The notes under the pieces are model-generated. The model ran no database searches. It saw nothing but the letters and a program-made list of their open reading frames with translations, and was not told the DNA's origin. DNA of 64,000 bases, from positions 3,162,001 through 3,226,000 of the forward strand of contig CP091034.1 in the NCBI GenBank assembly GCA_039725955.1. Direction: 5' to 3'. This DNA comes from Sinorhizobium sp. B11 (lineage in GTDB: Bacteria > Pseudomonadota > Alphaproteobacteria > Rhizobiales > Rhizobiaceae). Below are positions 7,875 to 16,493 of the stretch, one piece after another. A program made the position numbers and the translations under genes. The stretch's first letter is position 1; each line of letters begins with the position of its first letter.

Positions 7875-9278
7875 TTAAGCCCCGGCCGTCGCGCCCTCGC
7901 GGCGTACGAGAATATAGAAGCGGGCGCAGAGCATGGCGGCAGCGGCCGCCAGCCCGACGAGAAAGCCATACCAGATTCCAAGCCCGCCGAAGCCGAGCGG
8001 GAAGGCAAAGGCCCAGGCGAGGAAAAAGCCGATCGGCCAATAGGCGATCAGCGCCATGACCATCGGCACGCGCGCATCCTTCAGCCCACGCAGCAGTCCG
8101 CTGGCGATTGCCTGCAGGCCATCGACGAACTGGAAGAGACCGGCAACGACGATCAGCGGGCCGGCATAAGCCAGCACCTCGGGTGCCTCCGGCAGGCTGA
8201 CATCAAGGAAGAGCCGCGCCAGAACCTGGGGTATGGCCGCAAAGATGATGCTGCCGATGATGGACGCGGCGGCGGCAATGATGAGCACTGTGATAGCCGC
8301 CCGCACCAGCCCGGCATGATCGCCCTGCCCGTGCGCAACGCCGACACGAACGGTTGCTGCCTGGCCGAGGCCGAGCGGGATCATGAAGGCCATCGAAGCC
8401 CATTGCAGGGCGATACCATGCGCGGCAAGTTCGATCGTACCGATACGGCCCATCAGCAGCGAGGCTGCCGTGAAGAGGCTGACTTCGGCCAGGATGGTGA
8501 TGCTGATCGGCAGACCGAGGCGAACGACCTCGAAGAAGGCATGCCAGTCCGGCTTCCAGAAGCGCACGAAGATCTCGTAGCGGCGCGTCTCTTCCCTGCC
8601 CTGCACATAGGAGAGGATGAAGAGGAAGCCCGCCGTCTGCACCACGACGGACACGATTGCGGCCCCCTCCAGCCCCATGACCGGAAAGCCGAAATGGCCG
8701 AGCACGAGGATATAGGCGCCGATCGCATTCAGCACCAGCATGGCGATGGTGACGTTGAGGATGACGCCGGCCTTGCCGATGGCGCTGACGAGGGCACGCA
8801 TGACGTTGTAGAGCAGCCCCGGCAGCACGCCGAGCTGGCCGATGATGATATAACCGTGGGCAAGCTTCGCCACTTCAGGCTCCTGCCCGAAATAGCGCAG
8901 GATCCTCTCGGAATTATAGAAGGCAGGCTGCATCAGCAGCCAGTAGCAGATGACGACCCAGATGCCCATGCGCAGCGACCGGCGCACGGTCACGACATCG
9001 CCGCGGCCATAGGCCTGGGCCACCATCGGGATAACGGCAATCGCAAAGCCCGAACCGAAAATCAGGATCGTGAACAGGAACTGCGCAGAAAGCACCATGG
9101 CGGCAAGATGCTCGGCTCCGAGCTGACCGACGATCATTACGTCGGTCATGCCGATGCCGAACTGCGCGAGCTGGGCGCCGATCAGCGGCACGCCGAGCAT
9201 CAGCGTGGCGCGAAAATGCGCAGACCAACGGTTGTCCTTTGCAGGCGCGACGGCGCGCACATCGATCGGCGTGTCCAT
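7875..9278 (-). CDS. MATE family multidrug efflux protein (NorM-like)
   Basis: A 467-residue integral membrane protein with about twelve hydrophobic segments in two similar halves, as in MATE cation-coupled drug exporters. Landmarks are MLGVPLIGAQLAQFGIGMTDVMIVGQLG near the N-terminus, VAQAYGRGD, and MGRIGTIELAAHGIALQWASM in the second half. It presumably exports cationic drugs or dyes using Na+ or H+; the substrate cannot be read from sequence. AGGAAC precedes the ATG at 9278. The next minus-strand gene upstream is an MFS pump, and both genes have the same 18-base element upstream. Confidence 0.93.
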   Translation of the reverse strand: MDTPIDVRAVAPAKDNRWSAHFRATLMLGVPLIGAQLAQFGIGMTDVMIVGQLGAEHLAAMVLSAQFLFTILIFGSGFAIAVIPMVAQAYGRGDVVTVRRSLRMGIWVVICYWLLMQPAFYNSERILRYFGQEPEVAKLAHGYIIIGQLGVLPGLLYNVMRALVSAIGKAGVILNVTIAMLVLNAIGAYILVLGHFGFPVMGLEGAAIVSVVVQTAGFLFILSYVQGREETRRYEIFVRFWKPDWHAFFEVVRLGLPISITILAEVSLFTAASLLMGRIGTIELAAHGIALQWASMAFMIPLGLGQAATVRVGVAHGQGDHAGLVRAAITVLIIAAAASIIGSIIFAAIPQVLARLFLDVSLPEAPEVLAYAGPLIVVAGLFQFVDGLQAIASGLLRGLKDARVPMVMALIAYWPIGFFLAWAFAFPLGFGGLGIWYGFLVGLAAAAAMLCARFYILVRREGATAGA

Positions 9279-9400
9279 GACACTGTTCCTGAGATTGAAT
9301 TATTGAGAGCCGCAGTGCGGCAAAATATCACGCTGGCTTAAAGCAAGGCAGCGCAAAGAACTACCCCAAAACAAGCAGATGCTGAAAAATTCATCACAGC

Positions 9401-9418
9401 TTCATTGTTTTTGATGGA
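9401..9418. promoter_or_regulatory. 18-base element upstream of the MATE gene (copy 1)
   Basis: TTCATTGTTTTTGATGGA, 123 bases upstream of the MATE start and touching the MFS stop codon. It matches the copy at 10762-10779 in 17 of 18 positions. The core TCATTGTTTTTGA fits a T-N11-A pattern as used by LysR-type regulators. The regulator is unknown. Confidence 0.55.
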
Positions 9419-10666
9419 TCATTCCGCCGCGTTGAAGGCTTGTGCCGGCGCTTTCGCTATCCTCACACGCGTCAGAAATACAACCGCCGCAACCATGATG
9501 AAGAAAGCGGCCAGCAGATAAGGCGCACCGGCAAAGGTGATCGGCGCATCCGGCTTGGTGAAATAGCCGAACATCTGCGTGAAGATCAGCGGGCCGATGA
9601 TCGTCGTGATGCTGCTGATACTCGTGAGCGCGCCCTGCAACTCTCCTTGTGCCGATGGCGGCACCTTGCCGGCGGCGATGCTGCGCAACGGCGGGTCGGC
9701 GACATTCTCCATGACGGTCAATACGATCACCGTGTAGACGACCCAGCCCTCCCAGGCGAAAGCGTAGCCCGAAAGCGCCGCCATCGAGAAGCAGAGGCCG
9801 AGAACCGCCGTCTTCCATTCGCCGAGAACGGGCACGACACGCGGCAGGACAAGCCCCATGACGACAGCCGCACCGATGCCGTAGATGCCGAGCGACAGGC
9901 CGATCTGCCCTTCGCTCCAGCCATAGCGGAAGGTCGAGACGAAGGGCCAGACCGAGGGATAGACGGCATGGGCGAGGAAGAACAGGAACATCACGAGGCA
10001 AACCCAGCCGATCCCGGGATAGTGCCGCATCTGCCGCAAAGCGCCGAGCGGGTTTGCGCGCTTCCACTCGAAGGTACGGCGGTTCTTCGCTTCGAGCGTT
10101 TCCGGCAGCAGGAAACAGGCGGCAACGAAATTGACGAAGGAAAGCGCGGCCGCACCATAGAATGGCACGCGCGGCCCGAACTCGCCGAGGAAACCGCCGA
10201 TGACGGGACCGACAGTGAAACCGACACCGAAGGCGATACCGATCAGGCCGAAATTCTTGGCGCGGTTCTCTTCATTGCTGATGTCGGCAATATAGGCCGA
10301 GCAGGTGGCGAAGCTGCCGCCGCTGATGCCGGCGAGCACACGGCCGACGAAGAGCATCCAGTAACTGGTGGCGATGGCGCAGATGAAATTGTCGAACGCG
10401 AAGGTCAGCACCGAGAGCAGCAGGATCGGCCGTCGCCCGAAACGGTCGCTCAGGTTTCCGAGCAGCGGCGCAAACAGGAACTGCATCAGCGAATAGATCA
10501 GCATCAGCCAGCCGCCGTCGACGGCTGCATCGCTGACCGTGCCGCCCGTCAGTTCCTCCAGATAGACAGGCAGGACCGGCATGATGATCGCGATGCCGAT
10601 AACATCCAGAAAGAGAATGATGAAGACCAGGAAAAGGCCGCGGCGAACGAATTTCGGATCAAGCAT
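9419..10666 (-). CDS. MFS transporter, TetA/TCR-like drug efflux
   Basis: A 415-residue major facilitator with 12 predicted membrane helices. It has the MFS motif A region GNLSDRFGRRPILLLS between helices 2 and 3 and the antiporter motif C-like GFTVGPVIGGFLGEFG in helix 5, which groups it with DHA1 drug/H+ antiporters of the tetracycline-resistance type. A specific tetracycline activity is not implied. It lies between a LysR gene and the MATE gene, all on the minus strand, but the ~130-base gaps point to separate promoters. The ATG at 10666 has only a weak AGAGATG site. Confidence 0.92.
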   Translation of the reverse strand: MLDPKFVRRGLFLVFIILFLDVIGIAIIMPVLPVYLEELTGGTVSDAAVDGGWLMLIYSLMQFLFAPLLGNLSDRFGRRPILLLSVLTFAFDNFICAIATSYWMLFVGRVLAGISGGSFATCSAYIADISNEENRAKNFGLIGIAFGVGFTVGPVIGGFLGEFGPRVPFYGAAALSFVNFVAACFLLPETLEAKNRRTFEWKRANPLGALRQMRHYPGIGWVCLVMFLFFLAHAVYPSVWPFVSTFRYGWSEGQIGLSLGIYGIGAAVVMGLVLPRVVPVLGEWKTAVLGLCFSMAALSGYAFAWEGWVVYTVIVLTVMENVADPPLRSIAAGKVPPSAQGELQGALTSISSITTIIGPLIFTQMFGYFTKPDAPITFAGAPYLLAAFFIMVAAVVFLTRVRIAKAPAQAFNAAE

Positions 10667-10761
10667 AAGACATCTCTACAGCCGATATTTTCTGGAAAGA
10701 CGATCTCGTCGCCGAATATATGACATAGCCGATTGAATTGAGCGAAACAATCCGTGAACAT

Positions 10762-10779
10762 TTCAATGTTTTTGATGGA
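10762..10779. promoter_or_regulatory. 18-base element upstream of the MFS gene (copy 2)
   Basis: TTCAATGTTTTTGATGGA, 96 bases upstream of the MFS start. It is the near-identical partner of 9401-9418. This copy contains the dyad TCAA-N5-TTGA and again a T-N11-A spacing. Confidence 0.55.
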
Positions 10780-10800
10780 GAATCCGCCAAAACAGATCAT

Positions 10801-11706
10801 TCACGCGCTTTTTCGCTGCTCCACCCGCACGAAGTCCACAAAGGCCCGCAATGGCGCGGGCATGTGGCGGCGGCTCGGATAGTAGAGAAACGGGCCGGAA
10901 AATTCGCTGTCCCACTCACTCAGGATCCGCACCAGCCGGCCTTCCGCAATCCTCGGCGCGAGCAGTTCTTCAAAGGTGCGGATGACACCAAGACCTGCAA
11001 GCGCGGCCTCGATTTCCATCTCCACGGCATTGGCGATGACGGGACCGGACGGCGCGATCACGAGCGTTTCGTCACCCCTTTCGAATTCCCAGGCAAGCGA
11101 AGCGCCGCTGATGAAGCGATGGCGAATGCAGCTATGTTCCAGCAGATCCCGTGGATGCTGCGGTGTGCCCCGCCTTTCCAGGTAAGCGGGAGCGACCGCC
11201 GTCACATAGCGCTGCCGGCGCGGACCGATCGGCACGGCAATCATGTCCCGTTCCAGCCGCTCGTCATAGCGAATGCCGGCATCGAAGCCGGCGGCCAGCA
11301 CGTCGATGAATGTATCTTCGCCAATGATTTCCAGGGTGATCTGTGGGTAGAGCGTCAGAAACCGGGCGGCGAGTTCCGCCATGAAAAGTTTGACGACAAT
11401 ACTCGGCACGTTGAGCCTGAGCGTGCCCGCCGGACTATCGCGAAAACTGTCGAGCTGACCGAGCGCGGCAGCCACTTCCGAAAGCGCCGGAGAGAGCTTC
11501 TCAAGCAATCGCTGGCCCGCCGCCGTCGGCGTGACGGAACGCGTCGTGCGATTGAGAAGCCTGACGCCGAGCCGCTCTTCGAGGCGTCGCAGAGAATCGC
11601 TCAGCGACGATGCGGAAACCCCGCGCTTGCGGGCTGCGGAGCGGAAGCTGCGCTCTCTTGCAATCGCGGCAAAGGCATCCAGATCACTGAGGGGAAGATC
11701 ATCCAT
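10801..11706 (-). CDS. LysR family transcriptional regulator
   Basis: A 301-residue LysR-type regulator. The winged helix-turn-helix covers residues ~5-65 (DAFAAIARERSFRSAARKRGVSASSLSDSLRRLEERLG), and the rest is the periplasmic-binding-like effector domain. It is divergent from an aldo/keto reductase across 111 bases that hold a 20-base dyad, so the reductase is the most likely target. The MFS gene lies downstream on the same strand. The effector is unknown. Confidence 0.93.
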   Translation of the reverse strand: MDDLPLSDLDAFAAIARERSFRSAARKRGVSASSLSDSLRRLEERLGVRLLNRTTRSVTPTAAGQRLLEKLSPALSEVAAALGQLDSFRDSPAGTLRLNVPSIVVKLFMAELAARFLTLYPQITLEIIGEDTFIDVLAAGFDAGIRYDERLERDMIAVPIGPRRQRYVTAVAPAYLERRGTPQHPRDLLEHSCIRHRFISGASLAWEFERGDETLVIAPSGPVIANAVEMEIEAALAGLGVIRTFEELLAPRIAEGRLVRILSEWDSEFSGPFLYYPSRRHMPAPLRAFVDFVRVEQRKSA

Positions 11707-11731
11707 TGTGCATTTTTCCGTACGGCCCGTT

Positions 11732-11751
11732 CGATACCATCCGGATTATCG
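11732..11751. promoter_or_regulatory. Candidate LysR operator, lysR / aldo-keto reductase intergenic
   Basis: The inverted repeat CGATA-N10-TATCG lies centrally between the two divergent genes. A TATAAA (11767-11772) downstream could be the -10 of the reductase gene. Confidence 0.5.
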
Positions 11752-11817
11752 CACAAACATGGCTGCTATAAAACGGCATCCGAAGACGCCATCGGGGCGT
11801 CGCTGAAGGAGAAGAAG

Positions 11818-12810
11818 ATGCAGACCTATCGTTTGGGAAAAACCGGTCCTGATGTTTCGGCCATCGGTCTCGGCTGCATGGGCATGTCGGGCATGTACGG
11901 CCCGTCCGACCGTGCCGAAAGCATAGCAACCATCCACGCAGCACTCGATGCCGGCGTCAATCTGCTCGACACAGGCGATTTCTATGGCATGGGCCATAAT
12001 GAGATGCTGATTGGGGAAGCGCTCAAGGGCCGCAAGCGCGAAGACGCCGTCATCAGCGTCAAGTTCGGCGCCTTGCGCGATCCCTCCAGCGGCTGGAATG
12101 GCTACGACGCCCGCCCGATCGCCGTGAAGAACTTCCTTGCCTATACGCTGCAGCGCCTGGGCGTCGACTATATCGATATCTACCGCCCTGCCCGCCTCGA
12201 TCCCAACGTGGCGATCGAGGACACGGTGGGTGCCATCTCCGATCTCATCAAGGCCGGCTACGTCCGCCATGTCGGCCTCTCCGAAGTCGGCGCCGATACG
12301 ATCCGCCGGGCTGCGGCCGTCGCACCGATTGCCGACCTGCAGATCGAATATTCGCTGATCTCCCGCGACATCGAGGATGAGATCCTGCCTGCTACCCGCG
12401 AGCTCGGCATCTCCATCACCGCTTATGGCGTGCTCTCGCGCGGCCTCATCAGCGGCCACTGGCAGAAAGGCCAGCAGGGTGCAGGTGACTTCCGCGCCGT
12501 CAGCCCGCGCTTCCAGGAAGGCAATATCGATGAAAATCTCGCTCTGGTCGAGGAACTGAGAAAGATCGCCACCCTCAAGGGCGCCTCGGTTGCGCAGGTG
12601 GCAATCGCCTGGGTGGCGGCGCAGGGCACGGATATCGTGCCGGTGGTCGGCGCCCGCCGCCGCGACCGGCTGACGGAAGCACTCGGTTCGCGTGCCGTCG
12701 AGCTCACCAAGGATGATCTCTCCGCCATCGAACGCGCCGTACCGAAGGGGGCTGCCAAGGGCGCCCGCTACCCGGAGGCCCAGCTCAAGCATATGGACAG
12801 CGAAAAGTAA
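11818..12810 (+). CDS. Aldo/keto reductase, catalytic histidine replaced
   Basis: A 330-residue NADPH-dependent aldo/keto reductase (TIM barrel), similar to AKR13-type proteins. The start has a GAAGGAG ribosome-binding site. Three catalytic-tetrad residues are visible: Asp51 and Tyr56 in LLDTGDFYGMG, and Lys82 in SVKFG. The usual fourth residue, His in a YxxHRxD motif, is replaced: the segment reads IYRPARLDP, with Ala125 at the His position. The C-terminal NADP-binding part (VPVVGARRRDRLTEAL) is intact. The enzyme may have altered substrate range or reduced carbonyl reduction. It probably answers to the divergent LysR protein. Confidence 0.92.
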   Translation: MQTYRLGKTGPDVSAIGLGCMGMSGMYGPSDRAESIATIHAALDAGVNLLDTGDFYGMGHNEMLIGEALKGRKREDAVISVKFGALRDPSSGWNGYDARPIAVKNFLAYTLQRLGVDYIDIYRPARLDPNVAIEDTVGAISDLIKAGYVRHVGLSEVGADTIRRAAAVAPIADLQIEYSLISRDIEDEILPATRELGISITAYGVLSRGLISGHWQKGQQGAGDFRAVSPRFQEGNIDENLALVEELRKIATLKGASVAQVAIAWVAAQGTDIVPVVGARRRDRLTEALGSRAVELTKDDLSAIERAVPKGAAKGARYPEAQLKHMDSEK

Positions 12811-12862
12811 GCTGCCCGGCGTACCGGCACCCCGCCTGGAGGCAGGGTGCCGGATATTCCGC

Positions 12863-13786
12863 TCAAATCGGGTTGGAGAAAGTATCGCAGGCCGAAAGCT
12901 GCCCGCTGTCGAAGCCCCGCTTGAACCAGCGCACGCGCTGCGCCGACGTGCCGTGGTTGAAGCTCTCCGGCACGACATAGCCCTGCGAACGCTTCTGCAG
13001 CGTATCGTCGCCGATCTGCTGCGCAGCGTTCAAGGCCTCTTCGAGATCGCCGGCATCGAGAATGCCCTTCTGCTGTGTGAACTTGCCCCAGATGCCGGCA
13101 AAGCAATCCGCCTGCAGCTCGACGCGGACCGACATCTTGTTCGCATCCGCCTCGCTCATGCTCTGGCGTGCCTGATTGAATTTCGGCAGGATGCCGAGCA
13201 GGTTCTGCACATGATGGCCGACCTCGTGGGCGATCACATAGGCCTCCGCAAAATCGCCTGAAGCGCCGAACTGATCGGAAAGCTGCTGGAAGAAGGCAGT
13301 GTCCAGATAGACTTTATGATCGCCGGGGCAATAGAACGGACCGGTCGCAGCCGATGCGAAACCACAGGCCGATTGCGTCTGGCCGGAGAAGAGAACAAGC
13401 CGCGGCTCTTCGTAATCCTTGCCCTGCGACTGGAAAATGCCATGCCATGTATCTTCGGTTTCGGCGAGAACCGTGCGCACGAAGGCGGTCATCTCGTCAT
13501 TGGCAGGCGCCTGCGGAGACGATTGGCTTTGCTCGTAACCGGGACCTCCGACCGAACCGCCGCCATCCATCACCTGCATCAGGTCGATACCCATCGCCTT
13601 GAAGATCAGGTAGATGACGACGAGAAAGATGATCGTGCCGATGCTGAGCCCGCCACCGCGACGGCCAACCCCGCCGCCCGACGGAAAACTGAAACCGCCA
13701 CCGCGGCCAAAGGGATTGCCGCCACCGGACGGATCGCTGCGGCGATCCTCGATATTGTCGGATTGACGCCGGCCTTTCCATTCCAT
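12863..13786 (-). CDS. Neutral zinc metallopeptidase, YpfJ family
   Basis: A 307-residue membrane-anchored protein of the YpfJ/zinc-metallopeptidase family. A Gly- and Arg-rich N-terminus is followed by one membrane segment (~residues 48-64, LSIGTIIFLVVIYLIF) and a soluble domain with the zinc motif HEVGHH at residues 187-192. The downstream stretch QLQADCFAGIWG holds the likely third ligand. The active domain is probably periplasmic. Substrates in this family are not established. It is convergent with the aldo/keto reductase gene. Confidence 0.92.
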   Translation of the reverse strand: MEWKGRRQSDNIEDRRSDPSGGGNPFGRGGGFSFPSGGGVGRRGGGLSIGTIIFLVVIYLIFKAMGIDLMQVMDGGGSVGGPGYEQSQSSPQAPANDEMTAFVRTVLAETEDTWHGIFQSQGKDYEEPRLVLFSGQTQSACGFASAATGPFYCPGDHKVYLDTAFFQQLSDQFGASGDFAEAYVIAHEVGHHVQNLLGILPKFNQARQSMSEADANKMSVRVELQADCFAGIWGKFTQQKGILDAGDLEEALNAAQQIGDDTLQKRSQGYVVPESFNHGTSAQRVRWFKRGFDSGQLSACDTFSNPI

Positions 13787-13870
13787 CTTCGATCTCCCCG
13801 GCTATGCATTGAAGCATGCTCTTAGGAGTCAGTTATATATCCGGTGCGAGAACGAATTCCAGCCGCCTCC

Positions 13871-14359
13871 TTACGCCGCCCGGCTGCGGCGCGGCGCGAA
13901 CCGGATGGCACCGACGACCGCAACGGCGACCAGCACGAGCACCGCTACCGCCATCCAGCTGTCGCCGGAAAAGGCGACGGCATTCATCAACCGGCCCGGC
14001 AGCAGAGTGGCAAGGCCGGCAACGACGATGCCGCCGAAATACATGCCCGATACGACCCGGCGATGCGTACGGATATCGTGCCGCCGTGCAGCCAGAATAG
14101 CCCGCCAGCTTCCAGCAAGCACCGCGATGGAAAGAAGGTGGATCGGGCTGAAGCCATGGAACAGATTGATCCTGTGGATGAAGAAGCTCGAGAGCGCCGT
14201 GATGACCATCAGCGCCATCCAGACCTTGCCGAGCAGCCGGTGCCTTGGCGTGCCCTTCGGCCGGGCCAGCAGATAGGCGCCAAGGATTGCTGCCGGCACG
14301 ACGGCAAGGACGTGGATCTGAATGGCAAGGGGCGCATTGAACAGTGGCTCGAGGGTCAT
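13871..14359 (-). CDS. DUF2306-type membrane protein
   Basis: A 162-residue protein with four hydrophobic segments. Histidines and arginines lie between them (HRLLGKVWM, IHRINLFHGFSPIHLLS, RTHRRVVSGMYFGG), the typical pattern of the DUF2306 family, whose function is unknown. It is divergent from a membrane-attached LytTR regulator with 85 bases between, suggesting that the pair works together. Longer frames through the region are antisense shadows. Confidence 0.85.
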   Translation of the reverse strand: MTLEPLFNAPLAIQIHVLAVVPAAILGAYLLARPKGTPRHRLLGKVWMALMVITALSSFFIHRINLFHGFSPIHLLSIAVLAGSWRAILAARRHDIRTHRRVVSGMYFGGIVVAGLATLLPGRLMNAVAFSGDSWMAVAVLVLVAVAVVGAIRFAPRRSRAA

Positions 14360-14444
14360 GGTCGGCTCCGGTTGAAATCGCCCCCTGTTTCCGGCATGAC
14401 TGCGTTCCTCTCAACAAAGATGGCGTAAACGGCGAGGAAACTTC

Positions 14445-15215
14445 GTGGATCACCCGTCCTTGCAATCCACGCTTCGCGAATTGCAGGTTTTCTGGCGCTC
14501 TCCGCGCTTCTGGGGAACCTTCCTCGCCGTCGTTTTGATCTTCGCGGTGACCGGCCCCTACGGCACGATGGAAAGCATGCCGGCCGGCAAGCGCTTCGCC
14601 TATTGGCTGATCCTGCACGCTGCCGCATGGTCGATCGCGATCCTGTTTTCGGTGCTTGCCGATACTCTGCTGCGCAAGGTGCTGGATCGCATGTTCTGGC
14701 GCATGATGATCGGCTCGCTGGTCGCAGCCTTGCCGATCGGCTTTGCGATCGGTCTCGTCGACTACATTTTCAGCGGCGATCCGGTCCTGCTGGAAAGCAG
14801 CCTCTACAGGGCCTTCTTCGCGCTGCCGCTCTGCGCCCTCTTCTGCTTCCTGACCTATCTCACCATGCATCGCCAGATCGAACAGGCAAAGGCGGAAATA
14901 TCCTCATCAACCTCGATCCTCGATCGGTTGAAGCCGCAGAATCGCGGCGCCCTGCTGCGTCTATCCGTGCAGGATCACTACACCGAGGTCGTTACCAGCC
15001 GCGGTCGCGAGCTGGTGCTGCTGCGTTTTTCCGACGCGCTGCGCGAGATCGGCGGGACACCAGGCCTCCAGGTGCATAGGTCACATTGGGTGGCCGACGC
15101 TCATGTTGAAGCCCTGAAACGCGATAACGGCAAGATCCTGATCCTCACGCGCGACGGCACGCAGATTCCCGTCAGCCGGAGTTTTGCCGAGGAAGCCCGC
15201 CGGCGCTTCGGCTGA
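14445..15215 (+). CDS. Membrane-anchored LytTR-type DNA-binding regulator
   Basis: A 256-residue protein. The N-terminal half has four hydrophobic segments (about residues 22-38, 50-68, 86-106 and 122-140). The C-terminal ~95 residues are a LytTR DNA-binding domain (LLRLSVQDHYTEVVTSRG ... QVHRSHWVA ... PVSRSFAEEARRRF). The start is GTG 14445, with CGAGGAAAC upstream. There is no receiver domain, so sensing may occur in the membrane. The likely target is the divergent DUF2306 gene. Such pairs recur in alphaproteobacteria, but the signal is unknown. Confidence 0.88.
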   Translation: MDHPSLQSTLRELQVFWRSPRFWGTFLAVVLIFAVTGPYGTMESMPAGKRFAYWLILHAAAWSIAILFSVLADTLLRKVLDRMFWRMMIGSLVAALPIGFAIGLVDYIFSGDPVLLESSLYRAFFALPLCALFCFLTYLTMHRQIEQAKAEISSSTSILDRLKPQNRGALLRLSVQDHYTEVVTSRGRELVLLRFSDALREIGGTPGLQVHRSHWVADAHVEALKRDNGKILILTRDGTQIPVSRSFAEEARRRFG

Positions 15216-15292
15216 AGAAATGCCGGCAACTGCTTGACGCGACTCCTGCTTTCCCGCTTCCTCATGATGAGGAGACCTGGAGGAGAATGCCG

Positions 15293-16321
15293 ATGAAAGC
15301 CGTGCGCCTGGAAGCGACCGGAAAGCTGTTCCTGCGCGAGGTCGAAAGGCCCGTTCCCGGACCGGATGACCTGCTGGTGCGCGTCGAAGCCTGCGGCATC
15401 TGCGGCACCGACCGACATCTTTTCCTCGGCGAGTTCCCCTCCCATCCACCGGTGACCCTTGGCCACGAATTCGCCGGCATCATCGAAGCGGTCGGCTCCG
15501 AGGTCAGCGGTTTCCGCCCCGGTATGCGCGTAACGGGTGATCCCAATATCGCCTGCGGTCGCTGCGAAGAATGCCACAACGGCCGGGTCAATCTCTGCCG
15601 GAACCTGCAGGCGATCGGCATCCACAAAGACGGCGGTTTTGCCGACTATGTCATCCTGCCGCAGAAACAGGCCTTCGCCCTTCCGCCTGGTCTCGATCCA
15701 CTGCACGGCGCCTTTTGCGAGCCGCTCGCCTGCTGCCTCCACGGCGTCGATCTCGCCAATATTAAGACCGGCGCTTCCGTCATCGTGCTCGGCGGCGGTG
15801 TAATCGGCCTTCTCACCGTCCAGCTTGCCCGGCTCGCCGGCGCGACGCATGTCCTCCTCGTCACCCGAAATTCAGATAAACGGACGCTCGCTGAAACACT
15901 TGGCGCAACGGCCACCTTCGATCCATCGTGGAAGGATCCAATCAGCGGCATTACCGGCGAAGGCGGATTGCTGCCAGGCGGTGCCGACGTCGTCTTCGAA
16001 TGCGCTGGCGTGCCGGAAACCATGATGCAGGCGCCGAAGCTCGCAAGGCGTGGCGGCACGGCCCTCATCCTCGGCGTCATGCCGCAAGGCGCAAAGATCG
16101 AGGTCGAGCCCTTCGATCTGCTGTTCCGCGAGGTGAGCCTCGTCACTTCCTTCCTCAACCCTTTCACACACGGGCGTGCGGCCGATCTTATCGCGTCGGG
16201 CGCAATCAGGGTCGAGCAGCTGATTTCGCGTCGGATCACGCTGGAACAGGCGCCCGAAGCGATCGCCAATCCGGCGCTCGGCGGCGAGATTCGCGCGCTC
16301 GTCGTGCCCGGTCAGCAATAG
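15293..16321 (+). CDS. Zinc-dependent alcohol dehydrogenase, MDR family
   Basis: A 342-residue medium-chain dehydrogenase/reductase, probably oxidising a polyol or sugar alcohol with NAD(P). Catalytic zinc ligands are in CGICGTDRH and GHEFAG. The structural zinc loop is CGRCEECHNGRVNLC, with four cysteines. The Rossmann fold has the motif VLGGGVIGLL. The start at ATG 15293 leaves a proper ~8-base gap to GGAGGA; ATG 15287 would be too close. No pathway genes adjoin it, so the substrate stays open (sorbitol/threonine-type and arabitol-type are both possible). Confidence 0.9.
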   Translation: MKAVRLEATGKLFLREVERPVPGPDDLLVRVEACGICGTDRHLFLGEFPSHPPVTLGHEFAGIIEAVGSEVSGFRPGMRVTGDPNIACGRCEECHNGRVNLCRNLQAIGIHKDGGFADYVILPQKQAFALPPGLDPLHGAFCEPLACCLHGVDLANIKTGASVIVLGGGVIGLLTVQLARLAGATHVLLVTRNSDKRTLAETLGATATFDPSWKDPISGITGEGGLLPGGADVVFECAGVPETMMQAPKLARRGGTALILGVMPQGAKIEVEPFDLLFREVSLVTSFLNPFTHGRAADLIASGAIRVEQLISRRITLEQAPEAIANPALGGEIRALVVPGQQ

Positions 16322-16493
16322 GCTTCCAAAGGGCGGTCCGGATTCCTGTCGATTCCTTGATTTATGGGGTTCCGTTTGCAAAAACATTTGCCTATAAGCC
16401 GCTTCTAGCCTGAAAAGACCCTCAATGCGCGACCCGACCCGGTGACCTCCCACCCTGGCCGGCTTTTTGCGCAGCTAGAAATGGATATCGCCC

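Noticed and set aside
7863..10723. Long plus-strand frames (492 and 427 codons) opposite the MATE and MFS genes
   Set aside because: Charged, His/Asp/Arg-rich composition typical of the complement of membrane-protein genes; no motif.
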